Shown one piece after another: positions 33,008 to 41,507 of a stretch of 64,000 nucleotides of DNA. The notes under the pieces were generated by a model. That model was not told the origin of the DNA and did no database searches. It worked only from the letters and a program-made list of their open reading frames with translations. How positions within the stretch are numbered: the first letter of the stretch is position 1; every line of letters begins with the position of its first letter. A program made the translations under genes and the position numbers. The stretch covers positions 558,001 to 622,000 of the forward strand of contig NZ_UAUI01000011.1 of NCBI RefSeq assembly GCF_900455735.1, given 5' to 3'. Source of the DNA: Rhodococcus wratislaviensis. Its GTDB lineage: Bacteria > Actinomycetota > Actinomycetes > Mycobacteriales > Mycobacteriaceae.

Positions 33008-34489
33008 ATGACACAGTTACGTGTACTGGTCACCGGCGCCACCGGATACATCGGCGGACGCCTCGCACCCCGGCTCGCGGAAGCCGGCTACCGGGTGCGG
33101 GTGCTGGTGCGTTCACCCGAAAAGCTCACCGACGTTCCCTGGGCGTCCGACGTCGAGATCGCTCGCGGCGACCTGAGCGATCCCGAATCCCTTTCTGCCG
33201 CTTTCACGGACGTGGACGTCGTCTACTACCTCGTGCATTCGATGGGCGGGTCGGACGAGTTCGAGGAGGCCGAACGCGTCAGCGCGGAGAACGTGGCCGA
33301 GGCCGCCCGCACGTCCGGTGTCGGCCGGATCGTCTACCTCGGCGGACTGCATCCCGACTCGGTCGACCTTTCGCCGCACCTGCGCTCCCGCACCCAGGTG
33401 GGGCAGATCCTCGTCGACTCCGGTGTTCCCACAATGGTTCTGCAGGCCGGGGTGGTCATCGGCTCCGGTTCGGCGTCGTTCGAGATGATCCGCCACCTCA
33501 CCAACCGGCTCCCCGTGATGACCACCCCGCGGTGGGTGAACAACAGGATCCAGCCGATCGCCGTCCGCGACGTTCTGCACTACCTCGTCGCCGCGGCCGA
33601 GGCACCGTTGCCGCGCAGCCGCACCTTCGACATCGGCGGCCCCGACGTCATCCGCTACGGCGAGATGATGCAGACGTACGCCGAGGTCGCCGGTCTGCGT
33701 CAGCGTCGCATCCTCGTCCTCCCTGTGCTGACCCCGAAGCTCGCCGGTCTGTGGATCGGTCTGGTCACCCCGATCCCCCGCTCGCTCGGGCGGGCCCTGA
33801 TCGAATCGCTGCAGAACGACGCGGTCGCCTCCGAGCACGACATCGACGATGTCATCCCGCCGCCGAAGGCAGGCCTGACCACGTACCGGGATGCCGTGCG
33901 ATTGGCGTTGCGGCGCATCGACAACGGCGAGGTGGAGACGACATGGGCCAGTGCGTCCCCGGTCGGCGCCCCGTCCGATCCGCTCCCGTCCGATCCCGAT
34001 TGGGCCGGTGAGGTCGTCTACACCGACGAACGCACCAAGGACTGCGACGCGAACGCCGGAACGCTGTGGAGCGTCGTCGAGAGCATCGGCGGGGAAAACG
34101 GCTGGTACTCGTTCCCACTCGCGTGGTCGGTGCGCGGCTGGCTCGACCGCGTGGTCGGCGGTGTCGGACTCACCCGTGGACGCCGGAACCCGAAACAGCT
34201 CAACACCGGCGACCCCCTGGATTTCTGGCGGGTCGAACGCATCGACCGGGGGTCGCTGCTACGACTGCGCGCCGAGATGCGGGCACCGGGCGGGGCGTGG
34301 CTCGAATGGCGCGTCCACAGTGTGGATCCCGACCGGTCCCGACTCGATCAGCGGGCCATCTTCTTCCCGAAAGGCCTCGCCGGACGGCTGTATTGGTACT
34401 CCATCATGCCGTTCCACGGAATCATCTTCAAAGGCATGATGGAGAACATCACCGGCTCCGCGGCCCGTCAGACCGTGCAGAGCGGCTGA
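33008..34489 (+). CDS. NmrA-like SDR with DUF2867 domain
   Basis: 493 aa. N-terminal atypical SDR (VLVTGATGYIGGRLAPRLAE; DVVYYLVHSMGG; RIVYLGGLHPD) to about residue 300, then DUF2867 (SRPBCC-like; AGEVVYTDERTKDCDANAGT ... FFPKGLAGRLYWYSIMPFHG). Such proteins act on unknown, probably lipophilic, substrates. ATG 33008 rather than GTG 33002. The last 22 nt overlap the convergent lipocalin gene, which is in the predicted SigK regulon; this gene itself has no SigK motif. Confidence 0.9.
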   Translation: MTQLRVLVTGATGYIGGRLAPRLAEAGYRVRVLVRSPEKLTDVPWASDVEIARGDLSDPESLSAAFTDVDVVYYLVHSMGGSDEFEEAERVSAENVAEAARTSGVGRIVYLGGLHPDSVDLSPHLRSRTQVGQILVDSGVPTMVLQAGVVIGSGSASFEMIRHLTNRLPVMTTPRWVNNRIQPIAVRDVLHYLVAAAEAPLPRSRTFDIGGPDVIRYGEMMQTYAEVAGLRQRRILVLPVLTPKLAGLWIGLVTPIPRSLGRALIESLQNDAVASEHDIDDVIPPPKAGLTTYRDAVRLALRRIDNGEVETTWASASPVGAPSDPLPSDPDWAGEVVYTDERTKDCDANAGTLWSVVESIGGENGWYSFPLAWSVRGWLDRVVGGVGLTRGRRNPKQLNTGDPLDFWRVERIDRGSLLRLRAEMRAPGGAWLEWRVHSVDPDRSRLDQRAIFFPKGLAGRLYWYSIMPFHGIIFKGMMENITGSAARQTVQSG

Positions 34490-35067
34490 ATTCCTTCTCG
34501 GCCACCGGTGGTCGGGGACGTCAGCAACAGGCACGAGTTGTAGCCACGCGATTCCACCACCTGCCGGATCTGCGTCCATCCCGCGTCGTCGACCGCCGGG
34601 TTGCGGGACAGGACGAAACCCGAAGCCCGTGCCGGGTCACCGACGAGCGCCCACGAGTAGTCGTCGGCGATGTAAGTGACCACATAGTTGGTGGGACCGT
34701 CTAGTGAACTCTGAAACGGCACGTCCGGGAAACTCACGTGGAGTTGCGCATTGGTGACCGGGTCGGTGACACGCGCATTGCCGTTGATGCCGTTCGTTCC
34801 GCCCGACCAGGTGGTGCACGAGTTGGCGACGCTGACGTTCGACGGGTCGACGAGCCCGTACGTCGCCCTCGTGTCCCGCGCACAGTCCAGGTTGAACGGC
34901 TGTGGCACAGCGGCCAACTGATACCACGTGCCGAGGTACCTCTGGACGTCGAGGGACGGGACGGGTGCGAGCGCACCGGGCTGAGCCTGTGCCGGGTTCG
35001 CCAGCACCACGGCCGCAGCGACGGTCAGCAGTCCTGCGGCGAATCCACGTGCCTTCGAGAGTGTCAT
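34468..35067 (-). CDS. secreted lipocalin family protein
   Basis: 199-aa exported protein: a signal peptide (GLLTVAAAVVLANPAQAQ, cleavage about residue 29) then a Blc/apolipoprotein-D-type lipocalin with the first-strand motif YLGTWYQLA and a later NYVVTYIADDYSWALVGDP segment. Cysteines at CARDTRATYG, NSCTTW, YNSCLLL and PLCTV could form disulfides. It binds a hydrophobic molecule outside the membrane. A minus-strand SigK-type promoter (35174-35148) lies about 80 bp upstream, back to back with that of the fasciclin gene. Confidence 0.88.
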   Translation of the reverse strand: MTLSKARGFAAGLLTVAAAVVLANPAQAQPGALAPVPSLDVQRYLGTWYQLAAVPQPFNLDCARDTRATYGLVDPSNVSVANSCTTWSGGTNGINGNARVTDPVTNAQLHVSFPDVPFQSSLDGPTNYVVTYIADDYSWALVGDPARASGFVLSRNPAVDDAGWTQIRQVVESRGYNSCLLLTSPTTGGREGIQPLCTV

Positions 35068-35147
35068 CTCGAGTCCTTTCACGATCTCTTGCGTCGACGA
35101 AACGGGCAGCCTGAACAGAGGGCCTGCGCAGCACCCTCTCTCGGGGC

Positions 35148-35174
35148 ATTCGACGCCTCTCCCGGATCGGATGG
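35148..35174 (-). promoter_or_regulatory. sigK site: predicted SigK promoter for lipocalin gene
   Basis: On the minus strand CCATCC (35174-35169), 15-bp spacer, TCGAAT (35153-35148). Same spacing as the two plus-strand copies at 35198 and 36079. Confidence 0.6.
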
Positions 35175-35197
35175 GTCGATCCGCGAAAACCTTCGAC

Positions 35198-35224
35198 CCA
35201 TCCGTTCGGGAGACCGCTCCGAAT
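35198..35224 (+). promoter_or_regulatory. sigK site: predicted SigK promoter for fasciclin gene
   Basis: CCATCC (35198-35203), 15-bp spacer, CCGAAT (35219-35224), 50 bp before the ATG. The two opposed -35 boxes form a perfect 12-bp inverted repeat (35168-35179 / 35193-35204). CCATCC and CCGAAT are the elements I recall for mycobacterial SigK. Confidence 0.7.
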
Positions 35225-35274
35225 GCCTGTCGATGGTGCTCATCCGCACCCACACCGGAGAGAGGCAATAACCC

Positions 35275-35940
35275 ATGAACATCACCACACGAGTTCTGGC
35301 AGTCGCAGCGAGCACGTCCCTCGTCCTGCTGGGCGCAGCGTGTTCGTCGGACGACAGCGACTCGTCGAGCAGCGGCTCGGCCTCGGAGGCGATGACGTCC
35401 GAGTCGATGTCGTCCGGTTCGATGACCTCGTCCGCCATGGCCGATCCCGCCGCAAACCTGGTCGGTCCGGGCTGCGCCGAGTACGCGAAGACGGTGCCGG
35501 ACGGCGCCGGTTCGGTCAGCGGCATGGCGCAGGATCCGGTCGCGACGGCCGCGTCCAACAACCCGCTGCTCACCACCCTCACCGCCGCCGTATCCGGTCA
35601 GCTCAACCCGCAGGTCAACCTGGTGGACACGCTGAACAGCGGACAGTTCACGGTGTTCGCGCCGGTGGATGCCGCGTTCGCGAAGGTCGACCCGGCCACC
35701 ATCGAGACCCTCAAGACCGACCCGGCGCTGCTCACCAAGGTCCTGACGTACCACGTGGTCCCCGGCCAGATCGCGCCGAGTGACATCGACGGCCAGCACA
35801 CGACCGTCGAGGGTGGCACGGTCACCGTCACCGGTTCGGGCGACAACCTGAAGGTCAACGACGCCGGCGTCATCTGCGGTGGCGTCCAGACCGCCAACGC
35901 CACGGTGTACCTGGTCGACTCCGTTCTGATGCCCCAGTAA
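35275..35940 (+). CDS. fasciclin-domain lipoprotein (MPT83/MPT70-like)
   Basis: 221-aa lipoprotein: lipobox LGAAC (Cys23), a Ser/Met-rich linker to about residue 55, then one FAS1 domain with H1 motif [15 protein letters not shown] and H2-like [11 protein letters not shown]. Overall arrangement equals mycobacterial MPT83, whose gene is a SigK target. In M. tuberculosis mpt83/mpt70 and sigK-rskA are near each other, and here the sigK operon begins just downstream. Likely a surface adhesion/interaction protein. It ends before a 16-bp hairpin terminator. Confidence 0.92.
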   Translation: MNITTRVLAVAASTSLVLLGAACSSDDSDSSSSGSASEAMTSESMSSGSMTSSAMADPAANLVGPGCAEYAKTVPDGAGSVSGMAQDPVATAASNNPLLTTLTAAVSGQLNPQVNLVDTLNSGQFTVFAPVDAAFAKVDPATIETLKTDPALLTKVLTYHVVPGQIAPSDIDGQHTTVEGGTVTVTGSGDNLKVNDAGVICGGVQTANATVYLVDSVLMPQ

Positions 35941-35966
35941 GCACCCTCCTCTCACAGTTCTCCCGC

Positions 35967-36003
35967 GCCCGGCGGCATCGGTCCCACACCGATGCCGCCG
36001 GGC
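35967..36003 (+). terminator. hairpin terminator after fasciclin gene
   Basis: GCCCGGCGGCATCGGT (35967-35982) pairs perfectly with 35988-36003, loop CCCAC: a 16-bp GC-rich stem 27 nt after the stop. Confidence 0.8.
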
Positions 36004-36015
36004 TCTCGCGTGCCC

Positions 36016-36061
36016 CACGTGAGTGCCATGGTGTGCTCCGGCACGCTTCGCCACTCACGTG
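36016..36061. repeat. palindromic repeat, family A copy 2 (degenerate)
   Basis: CACGTGAGTGCCATGGTGTGC on the left and GCACGCTTCGCCACTCACGTG on the right; the arms pair with about five mismatches. It lies between the fasciclin terminator and the SigK promoter of the next operon, so the left arm has drifted from the other copies. Confidence 0.75.
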
Positions 36062-36078
36062 AGCGGGTGCGGGTCCGC

Positions 36079-36105
36079 CCATCCGGCGCAAAGTCAGCTC
36101 CGAAT
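36079..36105 (+). promoter_or_regulatory. sigK site: predicted SigK promoter for the sigK operon
   Basis: CCATCC (36079-36084), 15-bp spacer, CCGAAT (36100-36105). The ATG of the first gene is at 36113, 7 nt after the -10 box, so the transcript would be leaderless and SigK would be autoregulatory. Confidence 0.7.
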
Positions 36106-36112
36106 AACGGTT

Positions 36113-36760
36113 ATGGAGAAAGGCTCACCCACCGCCCCGGCGTACGTGCTCGTGCTGCCCGGCGGCAAACCACGCAGTCAGGCACCCTCGCGGTTCTGGC
36201 ACCTGTCGAATCTGCGCATGACCTGGATGGCCTGGTCTCTGCGGTCCACGCTCGGGAGGCAGGGAATCGTCGTGGAGCGCGTGCAGTACCGGGTCCGCGG
36301 ATGGAACGCCCCCGAGGCCAGCCCCGTGCACGACGCCCGGGTCGCTCTCGAGCGGGCCCGACAGCGGTTCGGGGACGTCCCCGTCGCCGTCGTCGGGCAT
36401 TCGATGGGCGGCCGCGTCGCCGCTCACCTCGCCGCCCTCGACAACGTCCGGGCGATCGCCGCGCTCGCACCCTGGTGGCCCGAATCCGACGGCGAACTGG
36501 TGCCCGCCGACCGCAGCCTGATGGTCGCGCACGGAACCGCCGACCGCTGGACGGATCCCACCTCTTCCCGGGTCCAGACCGAGCAGGCGCTGGCTCGTGG
36601 GGTGAACGCGTCGTGGACTCCCCTGACGGGAGCCGGACACTTCATGCTCACCCGGCCTCGCCGGTGGCATCGCATCACCGCCGATTTCGTTCTCGACGCC
36701 TTCATTGCCGAAGGTGTCGTCGCCGCACCGACTGACCGGAAAGCAGGTCGCCATGCATGA
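36113..36760 (+). CDS. alpha/beta hydrolase
   Basis: 215-aa small alpha/beta hydrolase/dienelactone-hydrolase-like protein with nucleophile elbow VVGHSMGGRVAAHL (Ser in GHSMG), YVLVLPGGKP near the oxyanion hole, MVAHGTADRWTDP carrying the likely acid Asp, and GAGHFML the catalytic His. Start at ATG 36113 because it sits directly at the predicted SigK transcription start. The stop overlaps the FAD-oxidase start by 8 nt, making it the first gene of the sigK operon; mycobacterial sigK loci as I remember them begin with the oxidase instead. Confidence 0.85.
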   Translation: MEKGSPTAPAYVLVLPGGKPRSQAPSRFWHLSNLRMTWMAWSLRSTLGRQGIVVERVQYRVRGWNAPEASPVHDARVALERARQRFGDVPVAVVGHSMGGRVAAHLAALDNVRAIAALAPWWPESDGELVPADRSLMVAHGTADRWTDPTSSRVQTEQALARGVNASWTPLTGAGHFMLTRPRRWHRITADFVLDAFIAEGVVAAPTDRKAGRHA

Positions 36761-38093
36761 TTCGGAGAAGCTCGAACGCAGGAACGTCGCGGTGATCGGT
36801 AGCGGCGTCGCAGGGCTGACCGCCGCCTACGTTCTGTCCCGCCACGACCGTGTCACCCTCTACGAGGCCGACGCCCGTCTCGGCGGTCACGCCCACACGC
36901 ACCACCTGACACTCGACTCGGGCGCAGAAGTGGACGTCGACACGGGCTTCATCGTGCACAACGACCGCACCTACCCCACCCTGCTGCGCCTGTTCGCCGA
37001 ACTCGACGTGGCCACCCAGGATTCGGACATGTCGATGTCGATCCGATCCGATGCGAGCGGGCTCGAATATGCAGGCGCGAAGGGGATCCGCGGGCTGTTC
37101 CCCACCGCGCGCACCCTGGCCCGGCCGCGGTACTGGCGGATGCTCGGCGAGGTCCTCCGGTTCCACCGTTGCGCCCGCACCGTGCTCGACGCTCCCGCCG
37201 ACGACGTCGGCGCGCGGGAACCGCTGGGCGAGTTCCTGAGCCGCAACGGTTTCAGCCCGTACTTCGTCGAGCATTTCATGACTCCGCTCGTCGCGGCGGT
37301 GTGGTCGTGTGACCCCACGACGGCCGAGCACTACCCGGCCCGCTACCTGTTCACGTTTCTCGAGCACCACGGAATGCTCACCGTCTTCGGGTCACCCACC
37401 TGGCGCACCGTGACCGGCGGCTCCGCCCGCTACGTCGAGAAGGTGGCGGCACACCTCGACGAGATACTTCTCGACACCCCCGTCCAGCAGGTGGAACGCA
37501 CCCCGGACGGCGGCGCGTGCATCGTCGACGGCCGCGGCGACGTGCGGTACTTCGACGCCGTGGTGGTGGCCGTTCACCCCCGTCAGGCGCTCGCCGTGCT
37601 CGGCGACGCCTCGGACCTCGAGACCGAGATCCTGGGTGATATGCCGTACTCGGTGAATCACGCTCAGCTGCACACCGACGAGTCGCTGCTCCCCCGCGCG
37701 GAGAACGCCCGGGCCTCCTGGAACTACCTGACTCCCGCCGACGGCACGGACGCGACCGGCGTGATCGTCACCTACGACATGACCCGGCTCATGCGCCTGG
37801 ATACCGTGCGCGACCGGCGGTTCCTCGTCACACTCGGCGGGAAGCACCTCGTCGACCCGTCGAAGGTCGTCACCGAGATGACGTACGAGCACCCCGTCTA
37901 CACCCCCGATTCCGTGGCCGCGCAGTCGCGGTTGCGCGAACTCGGTTCCGGCACCTTCGCTTTCGCGGGCGCCTACCACGGCTGGGGGTTCCACGAGGAC
38001 GGGGCGCTCTCGGGTCTGCGCGCCGCCGAACGGATCGGCGGATCGTGGGACACGCACACCGGACGACACCGCGAACGGGAGACGGTGTCGTGA
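36753..38093 (+). CDS. FAD-dependent amine oxidase-like protein (Rv0449c-like)
   Basis: 446-aa flavoprotein: NVAVIGSGVAGLTAAYVLSR dinucleotide fold at residues ~10-29, YEADARLGGHAHTHHL, DVDTGFIVHNDRTYPTLLRL, and the C-terminal FAYHGWGFHED-like FAD segment. This family (COG2907) always travels with DUF1365 and a cyclopropane-synthase-like methyltransferase, as at the M. tuberculosis sigK locus. It probably performs a redox step in fatty-acyl modification of membrane lipids (inference). ATG overlaps the upstream stop; its stop overlaps the DUF1365 GTG. Confidence 0.92.
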   Translation: MHDSEKLERRNVAVIGSGVAGLTAAYVLSRHDRVTLYEADARLGGHAHTHHLTLDSGAEVDVDTGFIVHNDRTYPTLLRLFAELDVATQDSDMSMSIRSDASGLEYAGAKGIRGLFPTARTLARPRYWRMLGEVLRFHRCARTVLDAPADDVGAREPLGEFLSRNGFSPYFVEHFMTPLVAAVWSCDPTTAEHYPARYLFTFLEHHGMLTVFGSPTWRTVTGGSARYVEKVAAHLDEILLDTPVQQVERTPDGGACIVDGRGDVRYFDAVVVAVHPRQALAVLGDASDLETEILGDMPYSVNHAQLHTDESLLPRAENARASWNYLTPADGTDATGVIVTYDMTRLMRLDTVRDRRFLVTLGGKHLVDPSKVVTEMTYEHPVYTPDSVAAQSRLRELGSGTFAFAGAYHGWGFHEDGALSGLRAAERIGGSWDTHTGRHRERETVS

Positions 38094-38821
38094 CCGCGCC
38101 GGCGATCTACTCGACGACGATCCGGCACGCGCGCACCGAACCGGTCCGCAACAGTTTCGAGTATTCGAGCTACAGCTGGTACGTCGACGTCGACGACCTT
38201 CCCGGCTGGCTCGGTCCGTTCGCCCGCTTCCGCGCCGAGGACCACTTCGAAATGGGCCCCGGCGCCGGCGCGGACACGCTGCGCGCCAGGGTGGATGCGT
38301 TCCTCGCCACCCACGGAGTCGACCTGCGCGGTGGCACGGTGACGGCGCTACTCAACGCGCGGGTGCTCGGCTACGTGTTCAACCCGCTCAGCGTGTACTG
38401 GTGCCACGACATCGACGGCGGCCTCCGCTGTGTGATCGCCGAGGTGCACAACACCTATGATCAGCGGCACAGCTACCTGATCCGGCCCGACGGCAACGAC
38501 CGCGCCGAGGTGGACAAGCAGTTCTACGTCTCACCGTTCAACGACGTGAGCGGCCGTTACGAGATGCGGTTTCCCGAGCCCGGCGACACGCTCTCCCTGA
38601 ACGTGGTGCTCCACCGGGACGGGCACGCCCCGTTCACCGCGACGGTGCGGGGGACGCGGCAGCCGGCCACCCGCCGCACGGTCCTGAGAACTCAACTACG
38701 CACTCCCCTGGCACCTCTCGTGGTGTCGGCTCGCATTCGCATCCAGGGAATCACTTTGTGGGCCCGTGGACTCCCCGTCACGGCCCGGCCCGACGGCCGG
38801 CAGAAGGAGACAGTTCAGTGA
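38090..38821 (+). CDS. DUF1365 protein (Rv0448c-like)
   Basis: 243-aa protein with the family hallmarks PVRNSFEYSSYSWYVDVDDL, LNARVLGYVFNPLSVYWCHD, EVHNTYDQRHSYLI and KQFYVSPFNDVSGRYEM. DUF1365 is functionally uncharacterised but genetically inseparable from the oxidase before it and the methyltransferase after it. GTG start inside GTGA overlap with the preceding stop; the stop overlaps the methyltransferase GTG. Confidence 0.93.
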   Translation: MTAPAIYSTTIRHARTEPVRNSFEYSSYSWYVDVDDLPGWLGPFARFRAEDHFEMGPGAGADTLRARVDAFLATHGVDLRGGTVTALLNARVLGYVFNPLSVYWCHDIDGGLRCVIAEVHNTYDQRHSYLIRPDGNDRAEVDKQFYVSPFNDVSGRYEMRFPEPGDTLSLNVVLHRDGHAPFTATVRGTRQPATRRTVLRTQLRTPLAPLVVSARIRIQGITLWARGLPVTARPDGRQKETVQ

Positions 38822-40200
38822 GAAGGAACAAGGACACCGACATGGACGGATCGCCCGCCCTGAGTACCGCCGACCTCGCGTTCACCGGCGAGGATCCGCG
38901 GATCGACAACCGGATCTGGCCCGGGCTGGCCGACGTGCCGACCGGTGCGCGCGCCTCGGTGTCGGCGAAGGTCGCCGACCGCCTGTTCCGCCGCGCGGCC
39001 GCCGACCTCGACGTCCGCATCGAGTACCCCGACGGCACCCTGGTGGGGGCACGCCGGGAGCAGGAAATCCTGCCGCGCATGATCATCCGGAATCCCGACG
39101 CGTTCGCCCGGCGGGTCGGGACGAGCGGCCTCATCGGCTTCGGCGAGTCCTACATGGCCGGCGATTGGACGTCGCCGGATCTGGCCGCGGTGCTGAGCGT
39201 GTTCGCCTCACGGATGGCGACCCTCATTCCCCGCCCGCTGCAACGGTTGCGCGCACTCTACGTCGCCAAACATCCCGCCCAGGAACGCAACACCGAGCAG
39301 AACACCCGCTCCAACATCTCCCGGCACTACGACCTGTCCAACGAGATGTTCGAGACATTCCTCGACGAGACGCTGACGTACTCGAGCGCACTGTTCTCGT
39401 CGACCCCGACCCGCGTGGGGCAGGTCCGGGACGTGACGGTCCTGCGGGCACCCGTCCCACAGATCAGCCCGAAGTGGGAGGACTTCGCGGACGCGCAGCG
39501 CCGCAAGATCGATCGGCTGCTCGACGAGGCCGGCGTCGGTGCGGGCACCAGGCTGCTCGAGGTCGGGACGGGCTGGGGAGAACTGTGCATCCGGGCGGCG
39601 GAACGCGGTGCCGTGGTCCGTTCGGTGACTCTGTCCAGCGAACAGCAGAGCCTGGCCCGTCTGCGCGTCGCCGAGGCCGGACACTCGGAGTCCGTGCAGA
39701 TCGACCTGCTCGACTACCGCAACGTGGACGGCGAGTACGACGCCATCGTGTCCGTCGAGATGATCGAGGCCGTCGGACATCAGTACTGGGCCACCTACTT
39801 CCGGGTGCTCGACAAGCTTCTCGCACCGGGCGGAAAGGTTGCGCTGCAGGCGATCACCATGCCGCACGATCGGATGCTGCAGACCCGCAACACCTACACC
39901 TGGGTGCACAAGTACATCTTCCCGGGCGGGTTCCTCCCGTCGACCGAGGCGATCGAATCGATCACCGCCGAACACACCGCACTACGGGTGCGGGAACGCC
40001 TGAGCATGGGACAGCACTACGCGGAGACGCTGCGCCTGTGGAAGGAACGGTTCGCCGCGCACAGCGCGCAGGCCGAGGCACTCGGATTCGACGAGACCTT
40101 CCGCCGCATGTGGCATTTCTACCTCTGCTACTCGGAGGCCGGGTTCCGCTCCGGCTACATCGACGTCCAGCAGCTCGTCCTCGACAAGACGGGAGCATGA
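38818..40200 (+). CDS. cyclopropane-fatty-acyl-phospholipid synthase family methyltransferase (UfaA1-like)
   Basis: 460-aa SAM-dependent lipid methyltransferase. N-terminal domain ~1-150, NISRHYDLSNEMFETFLDE, SAM site LLEVGTGWGELCIRAA, and SVEMIEAVGHQYWATYF with the bicarbonate/active-site Glu. Position matches Rv0447c (ufaA1), reported to make branched or tuberculostearic-type acyl chains. The GTG at 38818 has AAGGAGA 8 nt upstream. Followed with ATGA overlap by a second member of the family. Confidence 0.92.
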   Translation: MRRNKDTDMDGSPALSTADLAFTGEDPRIDNRIWPGLADVPTGARASVSAKVADRLFRRAAADLDVRIEYPDGTLVGARREQEILPRMIIRNPDAFARRVGTSGLIGFGESYMAGDWTSPDLAAVLSVFASRMATLIPRPLQRLRALYVAKHPAQERNTEQNTRSNISRHYDLSNEMFETFLDETLTYSSALFSSTPTRVGQVRDVTVLRAPVPQISPKWEDFADAQRRKIDRLLDEAGVGAGTRLLEVGTGWGELCIRAAERGAVVRSVTLSSEQQSLARLRVAEAGHSESVQIDLLDYRNVDGEYDAIVSVEMIEAVGHQYWATYFRVLDKLLAPGGKVALQAITMPHDRMLQTRNTYTWVHKYIFPGGFLPSTEAIESITAEHTALRVRERLSMGQHYAETLRLWKERFAAHSAQAEALGFDETFRRMWHFYLCYSEAGFRSGYIDVQQLVLDKTGA

Positions 40201-41507
40201 CCGTGACCGTTGCCGCCGAACTCGACAAGGCGTTGCGTCCGCTCGTCCGCGGCGAACTGCCCGTGCATCTGACCGCGTGGGACGGCAGCACCGCAGGCCC
40301 GGTCACGGCGCCGAAGGTGGTGCTGCGCAGCCCGGACGCCCTGCGCCGATTGCTGTGGAACCCCGGCGAACTCGGGGCCGCGCAGGCCTACGTGACGGGT
40401 GAGATCGACGTCGAGGGCGACCTGGGCGAGGCCCTGGCACACGTGTGGGCGGTGGCCCGCGAGCGAGGGCTCGGCGGAGTCCGGCCGAGCCCGTCGACGG
40501 TTGCGAAGGTGCTGCGTGTCGCCGCGAAGCTGGGGGTCGCGGGCGGACCGCTCCCCGCGCCTGCCACGCAGGCGAACATCCGCGGACGGCTGCACAGCCT
40601 GCTGCGTGACCGCGCCGCGATCAGTCACCACTACGACCTGTCCAACGATTTCTACGCCCTGATCCTCGACCCGCAGATGGCCTACTCGTGCGCCTACTTC
40701 ACCCGGAATGCGCCGGGAACGCCGCAGGATTCGGACTACGGACTCGAGGACGCCCAGCGGGACAAGCTCGACCTGGTGTGCCGCAAGATCGGACTCGAAC
40801 CGGGCATGCGACTGCTCGACGTCGGTTGCGGCTGGGGATCGCTGAGCCTCCACGCCGCAGCCGCCTACGACGCACAGGTGGTCGGTGTCACCATCTCCCG
40901 CGAGCAGAAGACGTTCATCGACAAGCGGATCGCCGAGCGAGGGTTGCAGGACCGCGTCGAGATCCGTCTGCAGGATTACCGCGAGGTCCCCGACGGCCCG
41001 TTCGACGCCGTCGCCTCCCTCGAAATGGGTGAGCACGTGGGCGAGAAGAACTACGCCCGGTACGCGCAGGCCCTCTACGACAACGCGAAGCCCGGTGCGC
41101 GGGTGCTGATCCAGCAGATGTCGCGCACCGGACGCCATCCCGGCGGCGGCCCGTTCATCGAGTCGTTCATAGCTCCCGACATGACCATGCGTCCCGTCGG
41201 TGAGAGCGTCGCGTACCTCGAACGAGCCGGGCTCGAGGTGCGCGACGTGCATGGTCTTCGCGAGCATTACGTCTGGACCGTCGACGCCTGGCTGGAGAAG
41301 TTCGAGTCCCGCTGGGACGACGTCGTCGAGATGGTCGGGCTCGAGATGGCCCGGGTGTGGCGGCTGTATCTCGTCGGCGGCGGGATGAGCTTCGAGCAGG
41401 GCCGCATGGGTGTCGATCAGATCCTGGCCGTGAAGCCGACGGCCGCGGGTCGGTCGCTGATGCCTGCCGTGCGGGTCGACTCCGCGGGATCCGACGTGCT
41501 CCGATGA
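40197..41507 (+). CDS. second cyclopropane-fatty-acyl-phospholipid synthase family methyltransferase
   Basis: 436-aa relative of the preceding protein but distinct: ISHHYDLSNDFYALILDPQM, CAYFTRNAPGT, LLDVGCGWGSLSLHAA, ASLEMGEHVGEKNYARYA and HYVWTVDAWLEKFE. This second branch carries the Cys of the active site (SCAYF) typical of CFA synthases. The locus in M. tuberculosis has one methyltransferase; here there are two in tandem, so two different acyl modifications or a heteromeric enzyme are possible. Overlaps both neighbours by 4 nt. Confidence 0.92.
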   Translation: MTVTVAAELDKALRPLVRGELPVHLTAWDGSTAGPVTAPKVVLRSPDALRRLLWNPGELGAAQAYVTGEIDVEGDLGEALAHVWAVARERGLGGVRPSPSTVAKVLRVAAKLGVAGGPLPAPATQANIRGRLHSLLRDRAAISHHYDLSNDFYALILDPQMAYSCAYFTRNAPGTPQDSDYGLEDAQRDKLDLVCRKIGLEPGMRLLDVGCGWGSLSLHAAAAYDAQVVGVTISREQKTFIDKRIAERGLQDRVEIRLQDYREVPDGPFDAVASLEMGEHVGEKNYARYAQALYDNAKPGARVLIQQMSRTGRHPGGGPFIESFIAPDMTMRPVGESVAYLERAGLEVRDVHGLREHYVWTVDAWLEKFESRWDDVVEMVGLEMARVWRLYLVGGGMSFEQGRMGVDQILAVKPTAAGRSLMPAVRVDSAGSDVLR

